A stretch of DNA of 64,000 bases from Streptosporangium saharense (GCF_014203715.1 NZ_JACHJP010000011.1:231097-295096); one strand, 5' to 3'; counted from the stretch's first letter, positions 1 to 10,571 are shown. The notes: a model not told the origin generated them from the letters alone. Program-made: numbers and translations.

Positions 1-32
1 CGGACGGCGACGGCCAGACGGCCCATCTCCAG

Positions 33-461
33 ATGGCCGCGCGCAGCCTTCGTCACGATCCCTGCGCCGCCAGGACCGCCAGGGAGTTCACCTCGACCGC
101 CCTGCGCGCCTGGCAGCTCGACCCGCTCATCGACGACACCGGCGTGGTCGTCTCCGAACTGGTGACCAACGCCGTACGGCACGGCATCCGCGGCGTGGTC
201 GGCACCCACCGCCCGCAGGAGGTCCGGGTCATCCTCTGCTGCACGGAGAGCGCGGTGCTGTGCGCGGTCACCGACCCCAGCGACCAGGGACCGAGCCTGC
301 GCGAGCCCGACTACGAGGCGGAGAGCGGCCGGGGACTGCAGGTGATCCAGGGAATCAGCCAGACGTGGGGCTGGGCTCCCCTGGCCAGCAAGGGCAAGGC
401 CGTGTGGGCCGCCTTCGCCCTTCCCCCCAGGGAGGGACGGCACCTGGAGCCCTGTTACTGA
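33..461 (+). CDS. ATP-binding anti-sigma-factor-like regulator (HATPase_c)
   Basis: Predicted serine-kinase-type ATP-binding regulator of the RsbW/SpoIIAB-like HATPase family, common in actinomycetes as orphan anti-sigma or signalling proteins. The N-box is visible as VVSELVTNAVRHG (about residues 39-51), and a glycine-rich ATP-lid segment ESGRGLQVIQG follows near residues 96-106. There is no membrane segment, so it should be cytoplasmic. The length of 142 aa is normal for the stand-alone domain. The frame is open to base 3 without a stop, so the true start may lie outside the window; ATG 33 is the first in-frame start seen and lacks a clear Shine-Dalgarno. Partner sigma factor or effector is not identifiable here. 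Confidence 0.8.
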   Translation: MAARSLRHDPCAARTAREFTSTALRAWQLDPLIDDTGVVVSELVTNAVRHGIRGVVGTHRPQEVRVILCCTESAVLCAVTDPSDQGPSLREPDYEAESGRGLQVIQGISQTWGWAPLASKGKAVWAAFALPPREGRHLEPCY

Positions 462-626
462 TCCTCGCGAGGGAACGTGCCCGAAAACACCCTTTAAGTA
501 CATCAAATAACGAATACCACGCGATAAATACTGAATAGTTATCACTTTTCTCCGTTGCCGGGGAGGAGGCGTCTATCAATGGACGGCCCGATTCCTTAGT
601 CTCACAGGCAACCGAGGAGGTGACGC

Positions 627-1445
627 ATGAGCGACTCGGCCAGGCGGTTCCCGGCGACTCTGGACACGAGCGTGCCGAACGTCGCGCGGATGAACGACTA
701 CTTCCTCGGCGGCAAGGACAACTTCGCCGCCGACCGCAGGGCCGCCGAACAGGTGCTGGCGGTCGCCCCGGAGATCAGGACGATGGCCAGGGAACGGCAG
801 GCCTTCTTCGCCCGCGCGGTCGCCCACCTCGTCGAGCTGGGCATCGACCAGTTCCTCGTGCTGGGGGCCGGGCTGCCCACCCGCCGCAACGCCCACGAGG
901 TCGCCCAGTCCCGGCTGCCCGGCGCCCGGGTGGTCTACGTGGCCGACGACCCGGTCGTGCTCTCCCACGCCAGGGCGCTGCTCGCCACGAACCCCCGCAC
1001 CGCCGTCGTCAGAGGTGACGCCCTCAGGCCGGACGAGGTGCTCGCCGATCCCGGGCTGCGCCGCCTGATCGACCCGGCCGCCCCCGTGGCCGCGCTGATC
1101 CCGCACGCGCTGCAGTTCACCCCCGACGAGGACGACCCCTTCAAGAGCGTGGCGCTGCTGCGCGACTCGCTCGCGCCGGGAAGTCACGTCGCCATCGCCC
1201 ACGTGGTCTTCGACACCCGTCCCGAGGTGGCGGCGTCGATCGTCGCCGTCTACCAGCGGGCCCTCGGCAGGAGCGAGGACACCCGGCGGACCCGGGGCCA
1301 GGTGCTGCGCTTCTTCGACGGCCTCGATCTGGTCGATCCCGGTCTCGTCCACCTGCGCCACTGGCGCCCGGACAACCCGCTCAGCACCCGGGGCCCGGAC
1401 AGGACGTGGGCGGTCGGCGGCGTCGGCCGCAAACCCGCCGCCTAG
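627..1445 (+). CDS. SAM-dependent methyltransferase, DUF574 (Methyltransf_19) family
   Basis: Matches the actinobacterial DUF574 / Methyltransf_19 family: the diagnostic N-terminal segment PNVARMNDYFLGGKDNF (about residues 17-33) is followed by QFLVLGAGLPT in the position of methyltransferase motif I and by VVYVADDPVVL. Length 272 aa is typical. The substrate of this family is generally unknown. The start is supported by an AGGAGG-type site just upstream (ACCGAGGAGGTGACGC). It stands alone, preceded by an AT-richer stretch at 480-600 that probably contains its promoter. Confidence 0.88.
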   Translation: MSDSARRFPATLDTSVPNVARMNDYFLGGKDNFAADRRAAEQVLAVAPEIRTMARERQAFFARAVAHLVELGIDQFLVLGAGLPTRRNAHEVAQSRLPGARVVYVADDPVVLSHARALLATNPRTAVVRGDALRPDEVLADPGLRRLIDPAAPVAALIPHALQFTPDEDDPFKSVALLRDSLAPGSHVAIAHVVFDTRPEVAASIVAVYQRALGRSEDTRRTRGQVLRFFDGLDLVDPGLVHLRHWRPDNPLSTRGPDRTWAVGGVGRKPAA

Positions 1446-1525
1446 GGCGGCGAAGGCCGTACCGTGCCCGGACAGGCCGGTGAGGGGCACCGGCGGCGGA
1501 TGCCCCTCAGCCGTGCGGTCGCCGG

Positions 1526-2203
1526 TCACTGCGGCGGGACGAGCACCTTGTCCACGAGGTAGATCACGGCGTTCGCCGTGGGCAGGTTGCCGCAGACGAT
1601 CTTGGCGTCGTTGACCGTGTACTCCCCGTTCTCCTGCTTGACGGTCAGCTTGCCGCCTTCAAGGGTCTCAAGCGACCCGCTCTGCAGCTCGGAGGGCTTC
1701 ACCTTGCCGGAGACGACGTGGTAGGTGAGGACCTTCTTGAGCTGGGCCGGGTCGGAGTTGAGCTTGTCCTTGACGTCCTGCGACAGCGCGGAGAACGCCT
1801 CGTTGGTCGGTGCGAACACCGTGACGCCGTCGGCGGAGTTCAGCTGCTCGACCAGCTCGGACTTCTTGAGGGCCTCGGCCAACTGCGAGAGCTCGGGGCT
1901 CTGCTCGACGGCGGTCGCGACCTTCTCCTTGGCGATCTCGACGGGGCTGCCGGGACCGGTCTCGGGGAGCTTCCTGCAGCCGGGTCCGAAGGGCACGGCC
2001 GCGGCGCCCTCGGAGGGACCCTCGGAAGGTCCTTCGGACGGACCCTCGGAGGGAGCCTCGGAAGGCTCACCGGGCACCATCTCGGACGGTTCGGGCGCGG
2101 GGGTGAAAGTGAGGACGGACCCGGTGGCGCTCGCCTGGGCGGCCACCGGGAAGGCGGCCAGGGCCACCGCGGCGAGAGCGGATGCGAGAAGAGAGGTCTT
2201 CAC
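1526..2203 (-). CDS. Secreted fasciclin-domain protein
   Basis: GTG 2203 is chosen because AAGGAGA sits 5-6 nt upstream and the protein then opens with a signal peptide (VKTSLLASALAAVALAAFPVAAQA). A low-complexity linker follows, containing tandem EGPS repeats (EAPSEGPSEGPSEGPSEG, roughly residues 48-66), then one fasciclin domain with the landmark VTVFAPTNEAFSAL and the C-terminal segment NAVIYLVDKVLVPPQ. Fasciclin domains act in adhesion or binding outside the cell. No LPXTG motif or membrane anchor is visible, so it is probably secreted or held non-covalently. The 235 bp upstream (2204-2438) contain no other gene. Confidence 0.88.
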   Translation of the reverse strand: MKTSLLASALAAVALAAFPVAAQASATGSVLTFTPAPEPSEMVPGEPSEAPSEGPSEGPSEGPSEGAAAVPFGPGCRKLPETGPGSPVEIAKEKVATAVEQSPELSQLAEALKKSELVEQLNSADGVTVFAPTNEAFSALSQDVKDKLNSDPAQLKKVLTYHVVSGKVKPSELQSGSLETLEGGKLTVKQENGEYTVNDAKIVCGNLPTANAVIYLVDKVLVPPQ

Positions 2204-2438
2204 GTTGATCTCCTTGATTGGACGGATGGGCCGCCCGGGCCCACCGGACGGGTCCCGATGCCTCATCGCTCTGTCGTAGATCAATGCCCTCTAATTTCGC
2301 GACAAATGCCCCACTGAGTGAATCTTGACTACATATCTCCCATGGGCAGCCAATCGTCACAGAAACCTGACACACCTCCGCAGAGCGGAATATAAGCCCG
2401 TAGATTCCGAACAATCCGGAGATCGTCTCCGAAAGCGG

Positions 2439-3092
2439 TCACCTGCGGCGGGCGGGCGCCCCGGTGTTCACCCTGATCTCCCCGCCGAGCCGGAAGCCGT
2501 CGGCGAGTTTGAGGTCGTCCCCGCTCCAGAAACGTCCGGGGTCGTACCAGTTTGGCCTGCGTCCCCCGGGCAGCAGCCCCATGGCCTCGTAGGTCACGGC
2601 GACGACCTCGGCGCAGTAGGCGCTCTCCAGCGCGCTCTGCGAGGCGCCCCGCTTGAAGATCCTCGGCACCCTGCCCCGGGCCCAGCGGCCCGCGAGCCTG
2701 GCCGTCGAGGGGAACGGCGTGCCGTCCAGGACGGCGACCGTGCGCAGCAGCGCGTCCTCCATCTCCCTGGTGACCTGCGGTTCGAGCTGACGCAGCCACG
2801 CGCGCTGGCCGTACCGGGTGGCCCAGACGTCGACCGCGTCCCGCAGGTCGTGCAACTGAACCCCGCGCTGGTTGGTCCCCGACCACAGGTCGGGCAGGGA
2901 CCGGCCGAGTTCGGCGTGCCACATCAGCGGGGGCATGTCGTCGATGACGACGGACATGCCGACGTGGTTGACCGGGCTGTTCGTCACGGTTTGAATGGCT
3001 CTGTCCGGGACCGTGCGGCCGCGGAACAGCCATACGTCGCCGGTGCGGGTCAGATCGACCGCCTCATTAAGACTGATGCTCTTGCCGGACAT
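2439..3092 (-). CDS. Permuted papain-like (YiiX/YebB-type, NlpC/P60 superfamily) hydrolase
   Basis: This 217-residue soluble protein has the circularly permuted papain arrangement of the YiiX/YebB-like group: a catalytic-type histidine comes first in NSPVNHVGMSVVIDD (His about 43), and the cysteine lies later in SAYCAEVVAVTYEAMGLL (Cys about 160). Such proteins hydrolyse amide or ester bonds, although the substrate of the group is mostly unknown. No signal peptide is evident. It is divergent from the small protein at 3110, with only 17 bp between the start codons. The family assignment rests on the motif order, not on overall similarity. Confidence 0.6.
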   Translation of the reverse strand: MSGKSISLNEAVDLTRTGDVWLFRGRTVPDRAIQTVTNSPVNHVGMSVVIDDMPPLMWHAELGRSLPDLWSGTNQRGVQLHDLRDAVDVWATRYGQRAWLRQLEPQVTREMEDALLRTVAVLDGTPFPSTARLAGRWARGRVPRIFKRGASQSALESAYCAEVVAVTYEAMGLLPGGRRPNWYDPGRFWSGDDLKLADGFRLGGEIRVNTGAPARRR

Positions 3093-3109
3093 TTTTGTAG
3101 CCTAGGCAC

Positions 3110-3298
3110 ATGCGGTGGTGGAAGATACTTGGTCTCGCCGGGGTGGCGGGCGTCGCGGCGACCGGCGTGGTGATCGCCAGGGCCGAACGACGGCGGCGCG
3201 CATACACTCCCGAGGAGATCCGGGACCGCCTCCGTGCCCGCCTCGCCGAGGGCTCGGGCGACGCCGAGGGCGGCGTCCCCGCGGAGGACCAGGCCTGA
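3110..3298 (+). CDS. Small membrane-anchored protein, function unknown
   Basis: A 62-residue protein with one N-terminal hydrophobic segment (WWKILGLAGVAGVAATGVVIA, split by two Trp/Lys residues) followed by a strongly basic stretch RAERRRR and an acidic, helical tail. Small single-span proteins of this design are widespread in Streptosporangiales; no function is known to me. Coding bias is good (G/C at third positions). It is divergently arranged with the papain-like gene, so the two may share an operator region. Confidence 0.6.
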   Translation: MRWWKILGLAGVAGVAATGVVIARAERRRRAYTPEEIRDRLRARLAEGSGDAEGGVPAEDQA

Positions 3299-3496
3299 CC
3301 GGTCTGAAGGCCGCGGGAGAACCGCCGGTGACGCCTGCCCACGGGTTCATGGGGTGGGTGCCGTCAGCCCGCCATGCCCAGGGCGTAAATCATGACTTTT
3401 CCGTGCACGACCGCTTCATAAAGGCATCACAGGCGCGGACGAGGAGAGAGGGTAGACGGAAATCGGCCTGATCCCCGATGAGATGTGGAGGAAGAC

Positions 3497-4261
3497 GTGA
3501 CACCAGAGGTACCCGGCGGGAAGCGGGGAACCATGACTCTGGAGATCACCGACGGGGTGCCGCTCACGCTCCTGCCGTACCTGCGTGAGAGCGCCGACAG
3601 GTTGCTTGAGGACGCCGCCGGCCTGCCCGAGGCCGAGCTGCGTGCCCCGTCACGACTGCCCGGGTGGTCCCGGGCACACCTGGTAGCCCACGTCACCGCG
3701 GGCGCCGAATCCCGTTTCCGGCTGCTGGTCGCCGCGCGCACCGGCCTGCCCATTCCGCGCTACCCGGGAGAGAGGGACCGGGCGGAACAGATCGAGAGGG
3801 ACGCCAGGGGTCCCGCGGGCGACCTCCTCGAACGGCTGCGCACCTCGTTCGCGAAGGTGCTGACCGCGATCCGCGACCATCCCAGGGCCGCCTGGGGCCG
3901 TCCGGTCCGCTGGTCCGACGAGTCGGGGCGCCCCGTGCACGAGACGGTCTCCAGCCTGCTGCAGGAACTGGAGATCCACCACGTGGACCTGGGCACCGCC
4001 TACACGCCGGGCGACTGGCCCGACTGGTTCGCCACCGACGAGTGCCGCAGGGTGGTCGCCGACCTGGCGGCCAGGAGCGACATGCCCGGCATGCGGATCG
4101 CGACGACCGACGGGGAGATCGGGTACGACTTCGGCCCGGGACCTCTGGTGACCGGCGAGAGCAGGGCTCTGCTCGCCTGGCTGATCGGCAGGAGCGACGG
4201 CGCCGGGCTCACGGTCGCCCCCGCGGGGCCGCTGCCCACGCCACCTCCCTGGCGGCGGTGA
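3497..4261 (+). CDS. Maleylpyruvate isomerase family, mycothiol-dependent enzyme
   Basis: DinB/MDMPI-fold protein. The N-terminal part carries LPGWSRAHLVAHVTAGAESRF, and the later helix ELEIHHVDLG supplies the Glu and His that, with the first His, form the metal site of the family. A C-terminal MDMPI-like domain follows. These enzymes use mycothiol as cofactor, and substrates range from maleylpyruvate to unknown thiol-reactive compounds. GTG 3497 is preferred because GGAGGA lies 4 nt upstream; GTG 3485 and ATG 3533 are alternatives. Neighbours give no pathway clue. Confidence 0.82.
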   Translation: MTPEVPGGKRGTMTLEITDGVPLTLLPYLRESADRLLEDAAGLPEAELRAPSRLPGWSRAHLVAHVTAGAESRFRLLVAARTGLPIPRYPGERDRAEQIERDARGPAGDLLERLRTSFAKVLTAIRDHPRAAWGRPVRWSDESGRPVHETVSSLLQELEIHHVDLGTAYTPGDWPDWFATDECRRVVADLAARSDMPGMRIATTDGEIGYDFGPGPLVTGESRALLAWLIGRSDGAGLTVAPAGPLPTPPPWRR

Positions 4262-4335
4262 CGGCCCCTGCCGCGCGACATCTCTCATTGTCGGGGTAAA
4301 TAAGCGTTTGCCAGAAATGACATGAGGAGATGACG

Positions 4336-5973
<1,638 letters not shown>

Positions 5974-6015
5974 GCGGTCCGCCCCCGGCGACCCCGGGGG
6001 CGGCCACCGGCGCCC

Positions 6016-6582
6016 TCAGGGCAGGCGCCGCCAGCGGCGGACGCCGACCCACACCCCGGCGATCAGGCCGAACAGCACCGCCAGGACGTAGACGCCCCTG
6101 GTCGAGGCCTCGGAGACGTAGCCGCTTCCGCCGACCAGGATCGCCATGACCAGCCCGCTCAGCACGCAGACCAGCGCCGCGGCGCCGATCCCGAACACCA
6201 GGGCCCTCAGCAGGCGCCCCGGCGTCCAGCCACGGCCCCGCGAACGCCCCATCACCGACATCAGGCGCTCGACGACGACCTCGGGATCGTCGTCGAGCTG
6301 CCCCGCGGCGAACTCGGTGACGGGCGTGCCCCGCCCCGGCTCGCTCAGGTAGATCCACTGCCGCCCGTCGAGGAAGAGCGCGGCGTCGCTCGCCCCGGGA
6401 AGCCGCAGCCGCAGGAACGGCGTGCCCTCGGGGAAACGCCTGAGCCGATGCCGGATCACGGGCGCGTTGGCGTCGAGCGCCGTCCCCAGGGCTCGCAGCG
6501 CCCGTTCCTCATCAGGGTCGTCCACCCGCAGGCTCCCCCTTCGCGCGACCTCTCTCACGGTTTGTTCCCAGCTCACGGCCAT
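6016..6582 (-). CDS. Hypothetical membrane protein
   Basis: The first part of this 188-residue protein is soluble and acidic/basic. Two hydrophobic helices follow near the C terminus (LLRALVFGIGAAALVCVLSG and VYVLAVLFGLIAGVWVGV) and the protein ends in a basic tail. I do not recognise the family. ATG 6582 is preferred over the upstream ATG 6600 because AAAGG lies 8 nt before it. It converges with pgm and shows no operon partner. Confidence 0.6.
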   Translation of the reverse strand: MAVSWEQTVREVARRGSLRVDDPDEERALRALGTALDANAPVIRHRLRRFPEGTPFLRLRLPGASDAALFLDGRQWIYLSEPGRGTPVTEFAAGQLDDDPEVVVERLMSVMGRSRGRGWTPGRLLRALVFGIGAAALVCVLSGLVMAILVGGSGYVSEASTRGVYVLAVLFGLIAGVWVGVRRWRRLP

Positions 6583-6664
6583 GAACCGAACCTTTTTCAA
6601 GAAATGCGATCATTCATCCAGATCGCATCGGGGTCGCGCTGCGGGAAACTACCGCTCCCCAGTC

Positions 6665-7558
6665 CTACAGGCCGGGCCGTACTCCCAGGGCGGGGGCCAG
6701 CTCGGTGAGCTGGGTCACCGCGCCGTCCAGGTCGACCGGGAGCGGCTGGATGGCGACGTGGTCGGCCCCGGCGTCCAGGTGCGCCCTGATCCGCGCGGCG
6801 ACGGTCTCCACGTCGCCCCAGGCCACGATCGCGTCGACCAGACGGTCACTGCCGCCGTCGGCCACGTCCTCCTCGCCGTAGCCGAGGTGGAGCAGGTTGT
6901 TGACGTAGTTGGGCAGCCGGAGGTAGCCCGCCATGTGCTCGCGGGCGATCCGCCTGGCCTCGGTGGGGTCGGTCTCCAGGACCACGGCCTGCTCGGGGGC
7001 GAGCAGGGGGCCCTCGCCGAGGATCTTCCTGGCGAGCACGGTGTGCTCCGGCGGCACGAAGTACGGATGGGCGCCGTCGGCCTTGTCCCTGGCGAGTTCG
7101 AGCATCCTGGGCCGCAGCGCGGCCAGCAGGCGGGGGGCGGGCGGCTCGGCGGTGAAGGGCAGCTCCTCCTGCACGGCGTTCATCGCGTCGAGGTAGGCGC
7201 TCATCGCGGCCAGCGGGCGCGTGTAGTCGTGCCCCCGCCGGTTGACGAGGGGGGCGTGGCTGACGCCGATGCCCAGGAGGAACCTGCCGGGGTAGGCCTC
7301 GCCGTATGCCTCGGCACCGGCCGCCATGGCGGTCGCGTCGCGCACCCAGATGTTGGCGATGCCGGTGCCGACCGCCACCCGTTCCGTCGCCGACAGCAGG
7401 ATCCCTGCGGTGGTGAACACCTCTCTGGTCCCCGGCGCCTCGCCGTACCAGAGAGCGCCGTAGCCCAGCGCCTCGATCGCCTTCGCCGTCCTGCGCACGG
7501 CTCCGACCTCGCCCCTGCCGAACAGCGGGTGCCACACACCGACCTGGCCGATGCCCAT
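6665..7558 (-). CDS. LLM-class (luciferase-like, probably F420-dependent) oxidoreductase
   Basis: TIM-barrel oxidoreductase of the bacterial luciferase-like superfamily. The start GIGQVGVWHPLFG, the segment EALGYGALWYGEAPGTREVFTTAGILLSATERVAVGTGIANIWVRD and the internal GRFLLGIGVSH are typical, with VRDATAMAAGAEA marking the cofactor-binding side. The length is near 297 aa from ATG 7558, which has GGAGAAGAAC directly upstream; a longer reading from 7654 lacks a ribosome site. The gene follows an FMN-reductase-like gene on the same strand about 100 nt upstream, so the pair may form a two-component flavin oxygenase. Whether F420 or FMN is used cannot be decided from sequence alone. Confidence 0.82.
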   Translation of the reverse strand: MGIGQVGVWHPLFGRGEVGAVRRTAKAIEALGYGALWYGEAPGTREVFTTAGILLSATERVAVGTGIANIWVRDATAMAAGAEAYGEAYPGRFLLGIGVSHAPLVNRRGHDYTRPLAAMSAYLDAMNAVQEELPFTAEPPAPRLLAALRPRMLELARDKADGAHPYFVPPEHTVLARKILGEGPLLAPEQAVVLETDPTEARRIAREHMAGYLRLPNYVNNLLHLGYGEEDVADGGSDRLVDAIVAWGDVETVAARIRAHLDAGADHVAIQPLPVDLDGAVTQLTELAPALGVRPGL

Positions 7559-7661
7559 GTTCTTCTCCGATCCGACCCCGTGGAACGCGCGGGACCCACG
7601 ATCGGGCCCGCCGACCGTCGTCCGTGTACGGCGGAGCGACGGTCTCCCGATCATCCCACGT

Positions 7662-8216
7662 TCAGATCGGAGATCTCGCGAGGGAGGGGGCGCACAGGCG
7701 CTTCAGCGCGGGGCGGAGCCGTTCGCGCAGGTCAGGGTCGTCGATCCTGCCCTCGGCGTCGAGGCGTCCCGCTCCGGCCGACAGGATCAGGTCGATGCCG
7801 TGCACCGAGGCGCCCGCCGAGGCCAGGGCCTGGCCCAGCTCGGTCCGCGCCCACAGCGCCTCGTGCGGACGCGGGCAGGCCGTCACCACGACTACCGGTT
7901 TGCCCACCAGGACCGCTCCCCCGCGTCCCGAGGAGACCCAGCCGAGCGCCTGACGCAACTGCACCGGCATGACGCTGTGCGCGGGCGCGGTGATCAGCGC
8001 GCCGTCCGCGTCGGAGAGCGCGTGACAGAGCCGGTCGATCTCCCGTGGCGGCGGGCCCTCCGACAGCGGCGTCACCCCGCCGAGCCCGTCCCAGGCCTCG
8101 GCGACGGCGCCCTCGGGCAGCTCCCGCGTCACCGCCCTGAGCAGTCTGTGGACGTACGCCTCCCGGTGCAGACTGCCCGCGATCGTGACGATCCGCGCCC
8201 CGGTCTCCATCTCCAT
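7662..8216 (-). CDS. NAD(P)H-dependent FMN reductase-like flavoprotein
   Basis: Flavodoxin-fold reductase: it opens with RIVTIAGSLHREAYVHRLLRAV (phosphate-binding loop in the GSxR position), and has the alternating strand DGALITAPAHSVMPVQLRQALGWVS followed by GKPVVVVTACPRPH. Members reduce FMN with NAD(P)H and supply flavin to monooxygenases or reduce quinones. ATG 8216 (or ATG 8210, two codons later) follows GGCGGAGGCGAGG. It lies immediately upstream of the LLM oxidoreductase, a plausible partner. The usual GSLR is here GSLH, a conservative deviation. Confidence 0.72.
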   Translation of the reverse strand: MEMETGARIVTIAGSLHREAYVHRLLRAVTRELPEGAVAEAWDGLGGVTPLSEGPPPREIDRLCHALSDADGALITAPAHSVMPVQLRQALGWVSSGRGGAVLVGKPVVVVTACPRPHEALWARTELGQALASAGASVHGIDLILSAGAGRLDAEGRIDDPDLRERLRPALKRLCAPSLARSPI

Positions 8217-8372
8217 CCTCGCCTCCGCCTCGTACCCAGCCACATCCGGCGCCTGCCCGGAGAACGGGATCACGAACGTCACGCGCGCACCGGAATTCAC
8301 GGGGAGAACGATTTCCCCGCCCGCGTCGCGGGCACCCCGGCGTTGGGAAGGGGCTCACGAAGGAGGGTCAGG

Positions 8373-9506
8373 ATGACGGCGCTGGTCGTCGGGCTCGACG
8401 GTGGCGGGACGGGCACCCGCTGCGTGGTGGCCACCCTGTCGGGTGAGATCACGGGACGCGGGTACGGCGGGGCGGCCAACGCCCTGTCCTCCCCCGATCC
8501 GGCGCTGAGCCTGGGCACCGCCCTGCGGACCGCGCTCGACGGCCTGGACCCGGCGCGGGTCGTCGGCGGGGTCCTCGCCCTGGCCGGTGCGCGCTCCGCG
8601 CCCGAGCGGGCCACGGCGGTCGCGGACTCCGCGTGGCGGGCCGTCGGCCTGGCCGGGCGGCCCCGGGTCGTCCCCGACACGCTCGCCGCCTTCGCCGGGG
8701 CGACCGGGGAGCCCTCGGGGACGGTCCTGGTCGCGGGGACGGGGGCGACGGCCGTACGGATCGAGGACAGGCGGGTGACGCGCTGGGCCGACGGGTACGG
8801 CTGGCTGCTGGGCGACGAGGGGTCGGGGACGTGGATCGGGCTGCGGGCCGTACGGGCCGTGCTGGCCTGCCTCGACGGCCGAGCGGGACCGACCGCGCTC
8901 CGTGAGGCGGTCCTCGGGCGGGTCTCCAGGGACAGCACCCCGGTCGAGGCCGGGACGGGCGGCACGCCGGTCAGGGTCTTGAAGGACGGCGTGTCGGCTG
9001 GGGCTGTGAAGGGCGGCGTGTCGGCTGGGACCGGGGCGGGCGGTATGCCGGTCAGGGCGGCGCGGGACGGCATGTCGGTTGGGGCCGCTGGGGGCGATGT
9101 GTCGATCGGGTGGCTGGTGGGCGTGGTCGAGGCCGGGGTGGCGCGGGAGGGGCCCGGCTGGCTCGCGCGGCTCGCGCCGGTGGTCGAGGACGCCGCGCGG
9201 GCGGGGGACGCGACGGCGTCGGGCATTCTCGACAAGGCGGCCTTCCGGCTGACCGAGACCGTCCTGGCGCTCGGCCCGGGGGCGGGACCGCTGGTGGTCG
9301 CGGGCTCACTGCTCACCGGCCCGACCCTGCTGGCCGGGCGGGTCCGCGCGCTGCTGCCGGGTCCGGTGCTCACCACCCGTGACGGCGCGGCGGGAGCGGC
9401 GGCGCTCGCCCTGCGCACCCTGTCCCCCGGCACCGCGGAAGCGGCCCACCTCCGCCTGCTCACCGAGGGTCCCCCGGCCGGGAGAACCACCGAGGAGACC
9501 GCCTAG
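8373..9506 (+). CDS. N-acetylglucosamine kinase-like ATPase (BadF/BadG family) with internal repeat expansion
   Basis: ASKHA-fold sugar kinase. The N-terminal phosphate-1 motif GLDGGGTGTRCVVA, the acid-containing VPDTLAAFAGAT, the phosphate-2 region TVLVAGTGATAVRI and the adjacent YGWLLGDEGSGTWIGLRA fit bacterial GlcNAc/MurNAc kinases. AAGGAGG is 6 nt before ATG 8373. Length is 377 aa, about 50 longer than usual; the excess lies at about residues 187-245, where two imperfect 27-codon units interrupt the domain. It precedes the convergent murQ, consistent with amino-sugar salvage. GlcNAc versus MurNAc specificity is not decidable here. Confidence 0.8.
   Translation: MTALVVGLDGGGTGTRCVVATLSGEITGRGYGGAANALSSPDPALSLGTALRTALDGLDPARVVGGVLALAGARSAPERATAVADSAWRAVGLAGRPRVVPDTLAAFAGATGEPSGTVLVAGTGATAVRIEDRRVTRWADGYGWLLGDEGSGTWIGLRAVRAVLACLDGRAGPTALREAVLGRVSRDSTPVEAGTGGTPVRVLKDGVSAGAVKGGVSAGTGAGGMPVRAARDGMSVGAAGGDVSIGWLVGVVEAGVAREGPGWLARLAPVVEDAARAGDATASGILDKAAFRLTETVLALGPGAGPLVVAGSLLTGPTLLAGRVRALLPGPVLTTRDGAAGAAALALRTLSPGTAEAAHLRLLTEGPPAGRTTEETA
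8958..9110 (+). repeat. In-frame 81-nt tandem repeat inside the sugar kinase gene
   Basis: Two imperfect direct copies begin at 8958 and 9039, exactly 81 nt (27 codons) apart. The copies encode GGTPVRVLKDGVSAGAV and GGMPVRAARDGMSVGAA at matching positions. The second copy fades at about 9110. A further fragment (STPVEAG) just upstream hints at a third decayed unit. Both copies keep the reading frame. Confidence 0.75.
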
Positions 9507-9677
9507 CCCGCCCGGCTTCCTCGCCGGGAGAACCGGCGAAGAGGCCAGGAGAAGACCCACCGGGAAGGCCGTCGAAGATCGCCGACGAGGCGGCGGGAAA
9601 AGCCGTGGAGACCGCCAAGGAAATCCCCGTTGGGAAAACCACCGGAACGCCGTCAGAGGAGCCTCGGAGGGGAACCG

Positions 9678-10571
9678 CTAGGGAAACTCGCGGGCCGCTT
9701 CCAGGTCGCCGCCGTGGTGTTGCAGCAGGGTGTCCGCCTCGTCGGGGGTGAGGGCGCGTTCGGCCATCAGGATCGCGGGCTTCACCCGCCATCCGGCCGC
9801 CTCAAGCGTGGCGTGGGCCGTCTCCCGGCTCACGCCGGTGAGGTCGGCGACCATCCGGACCGCCCGCTCCGCGAGTTTGGCGTTCGTCACCGGCATCTCC
9901 ACCATGGCGCCGCCGTGGGTGCGGCCGAGCCTGACCATCGTGATCGTGGAGATCATGTTGAGGACCAGCTTCTGCGCGGTTCCCGCCCTGAGCCTGGTCG
10001 AGCCCGCGACCACCTCGGGGCCGACGACCACCTCTATGGGGTGCGACGCGGCCCGGGAGAGCGGGGTGCCCGGGTTGCAGGTCAGCGCGACGGTCAGGGC
10101 GCCCCTGCGGCCCGCCTCGGTGAGCGCGGCCAGGACGAACGGGGCGCCGCCGCCCGCCGAGACGCCGACCACGGCGTCCAGTTCGCCGACCTCTCTGTCC
10201 GTGATCGCCGCGGTTCCGGCCCGGGTGTCGTCCTCCGCGCCCTCGACGGCGCGGCGCAGCGCGGGTTCGCCGCCCGCGATGACGCCCTGGACCAGTTCGG
10301 GGTCGGTGCCGAAGGTCGGCGGGCACTCGGCGGCGTCCAGTACGGCGAGCCTGCCCGAGGTGCCCGCGCCGACGTAGATCAGGCGGCCTCCGGCCCGCAT
10401 CCTGGTGACGATCGCGTCGATCGCCGTGGAGATCGCCGGAATCGCCCCGGCGACCGCGGCGGGCACGGTGGCGTCGGCGGCGTTCATCAGCCGGGCGAGT
10501 TCCTCGCTGGTCAGCCGGTCGATCCGGCCGTAGCGGGGGTCGCGCCGCTCGGTCGCCGGTTCGCCGGTCAC
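9678..10571 (-). CDS. murQ: N-acetylmuramic acid 6-phosphate etherase
   Basis: Cleaves the lactyl ether of MurNAc-6-phosphate to give GlcNAc-6-phosphate and D-lactate during cell-wall recycling. The SIS-domain hallmark GGRLIYVGAGTSGRLAVLDAAECPPTFGT is split over about residues 51-79, followed by GVSAGGGAPFVLAAL, TCNPGTPLSRAA and NMISTITMVRLGRTHGGAMVEM. Length 297 aa is standard. The GTG start (10571) overlaps the stop of the upstream GNAT gene as GTGA, so translation is coupled. It converges on the sugar kinase, with 171 bp between their ends that carry no recognisable gene. Confidence 0.93.
   Translation of the reverse strand: MTGEPATERRDPRYGRIDRLTSEELARLMNAADATVPAAVAGAIPAISTAIDAIVTRMRAGGRLIYVGAGTSGRLAVLDAAECPPTFGTDPELVQGVIAGGEPALRRAVEGAEDDTRAGTAAITDREVGELDAVVGVSAGGGAPFVLAALTEAGRRGALTVALTCNPGTPLSRAASHPIEVVVGPEVVAGSTRLRAGTAQKLVLNMISTITMVRLGRTHGGAMVEMPVTNAKLAERAVRMVADLTGVSRETAHATLEAAGWRVKPAILMAERALTPDEADTLLQHHGGDLEAAREFP

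Noticed and set aside
7551..8372. Upstream extension of the sugar kinase frame
   Set aside because: It overlaps the reductase gene on the other strand; AAGGAGG and the kinase N-terminus mark ATG 8373 as the start.
9507..9677. Possible degenerate repeats or coding tail between the sugar kinase and murQ
   Set aside because: GGGAGAACC-like fragments recur, but no regular period or coding signal could be established.
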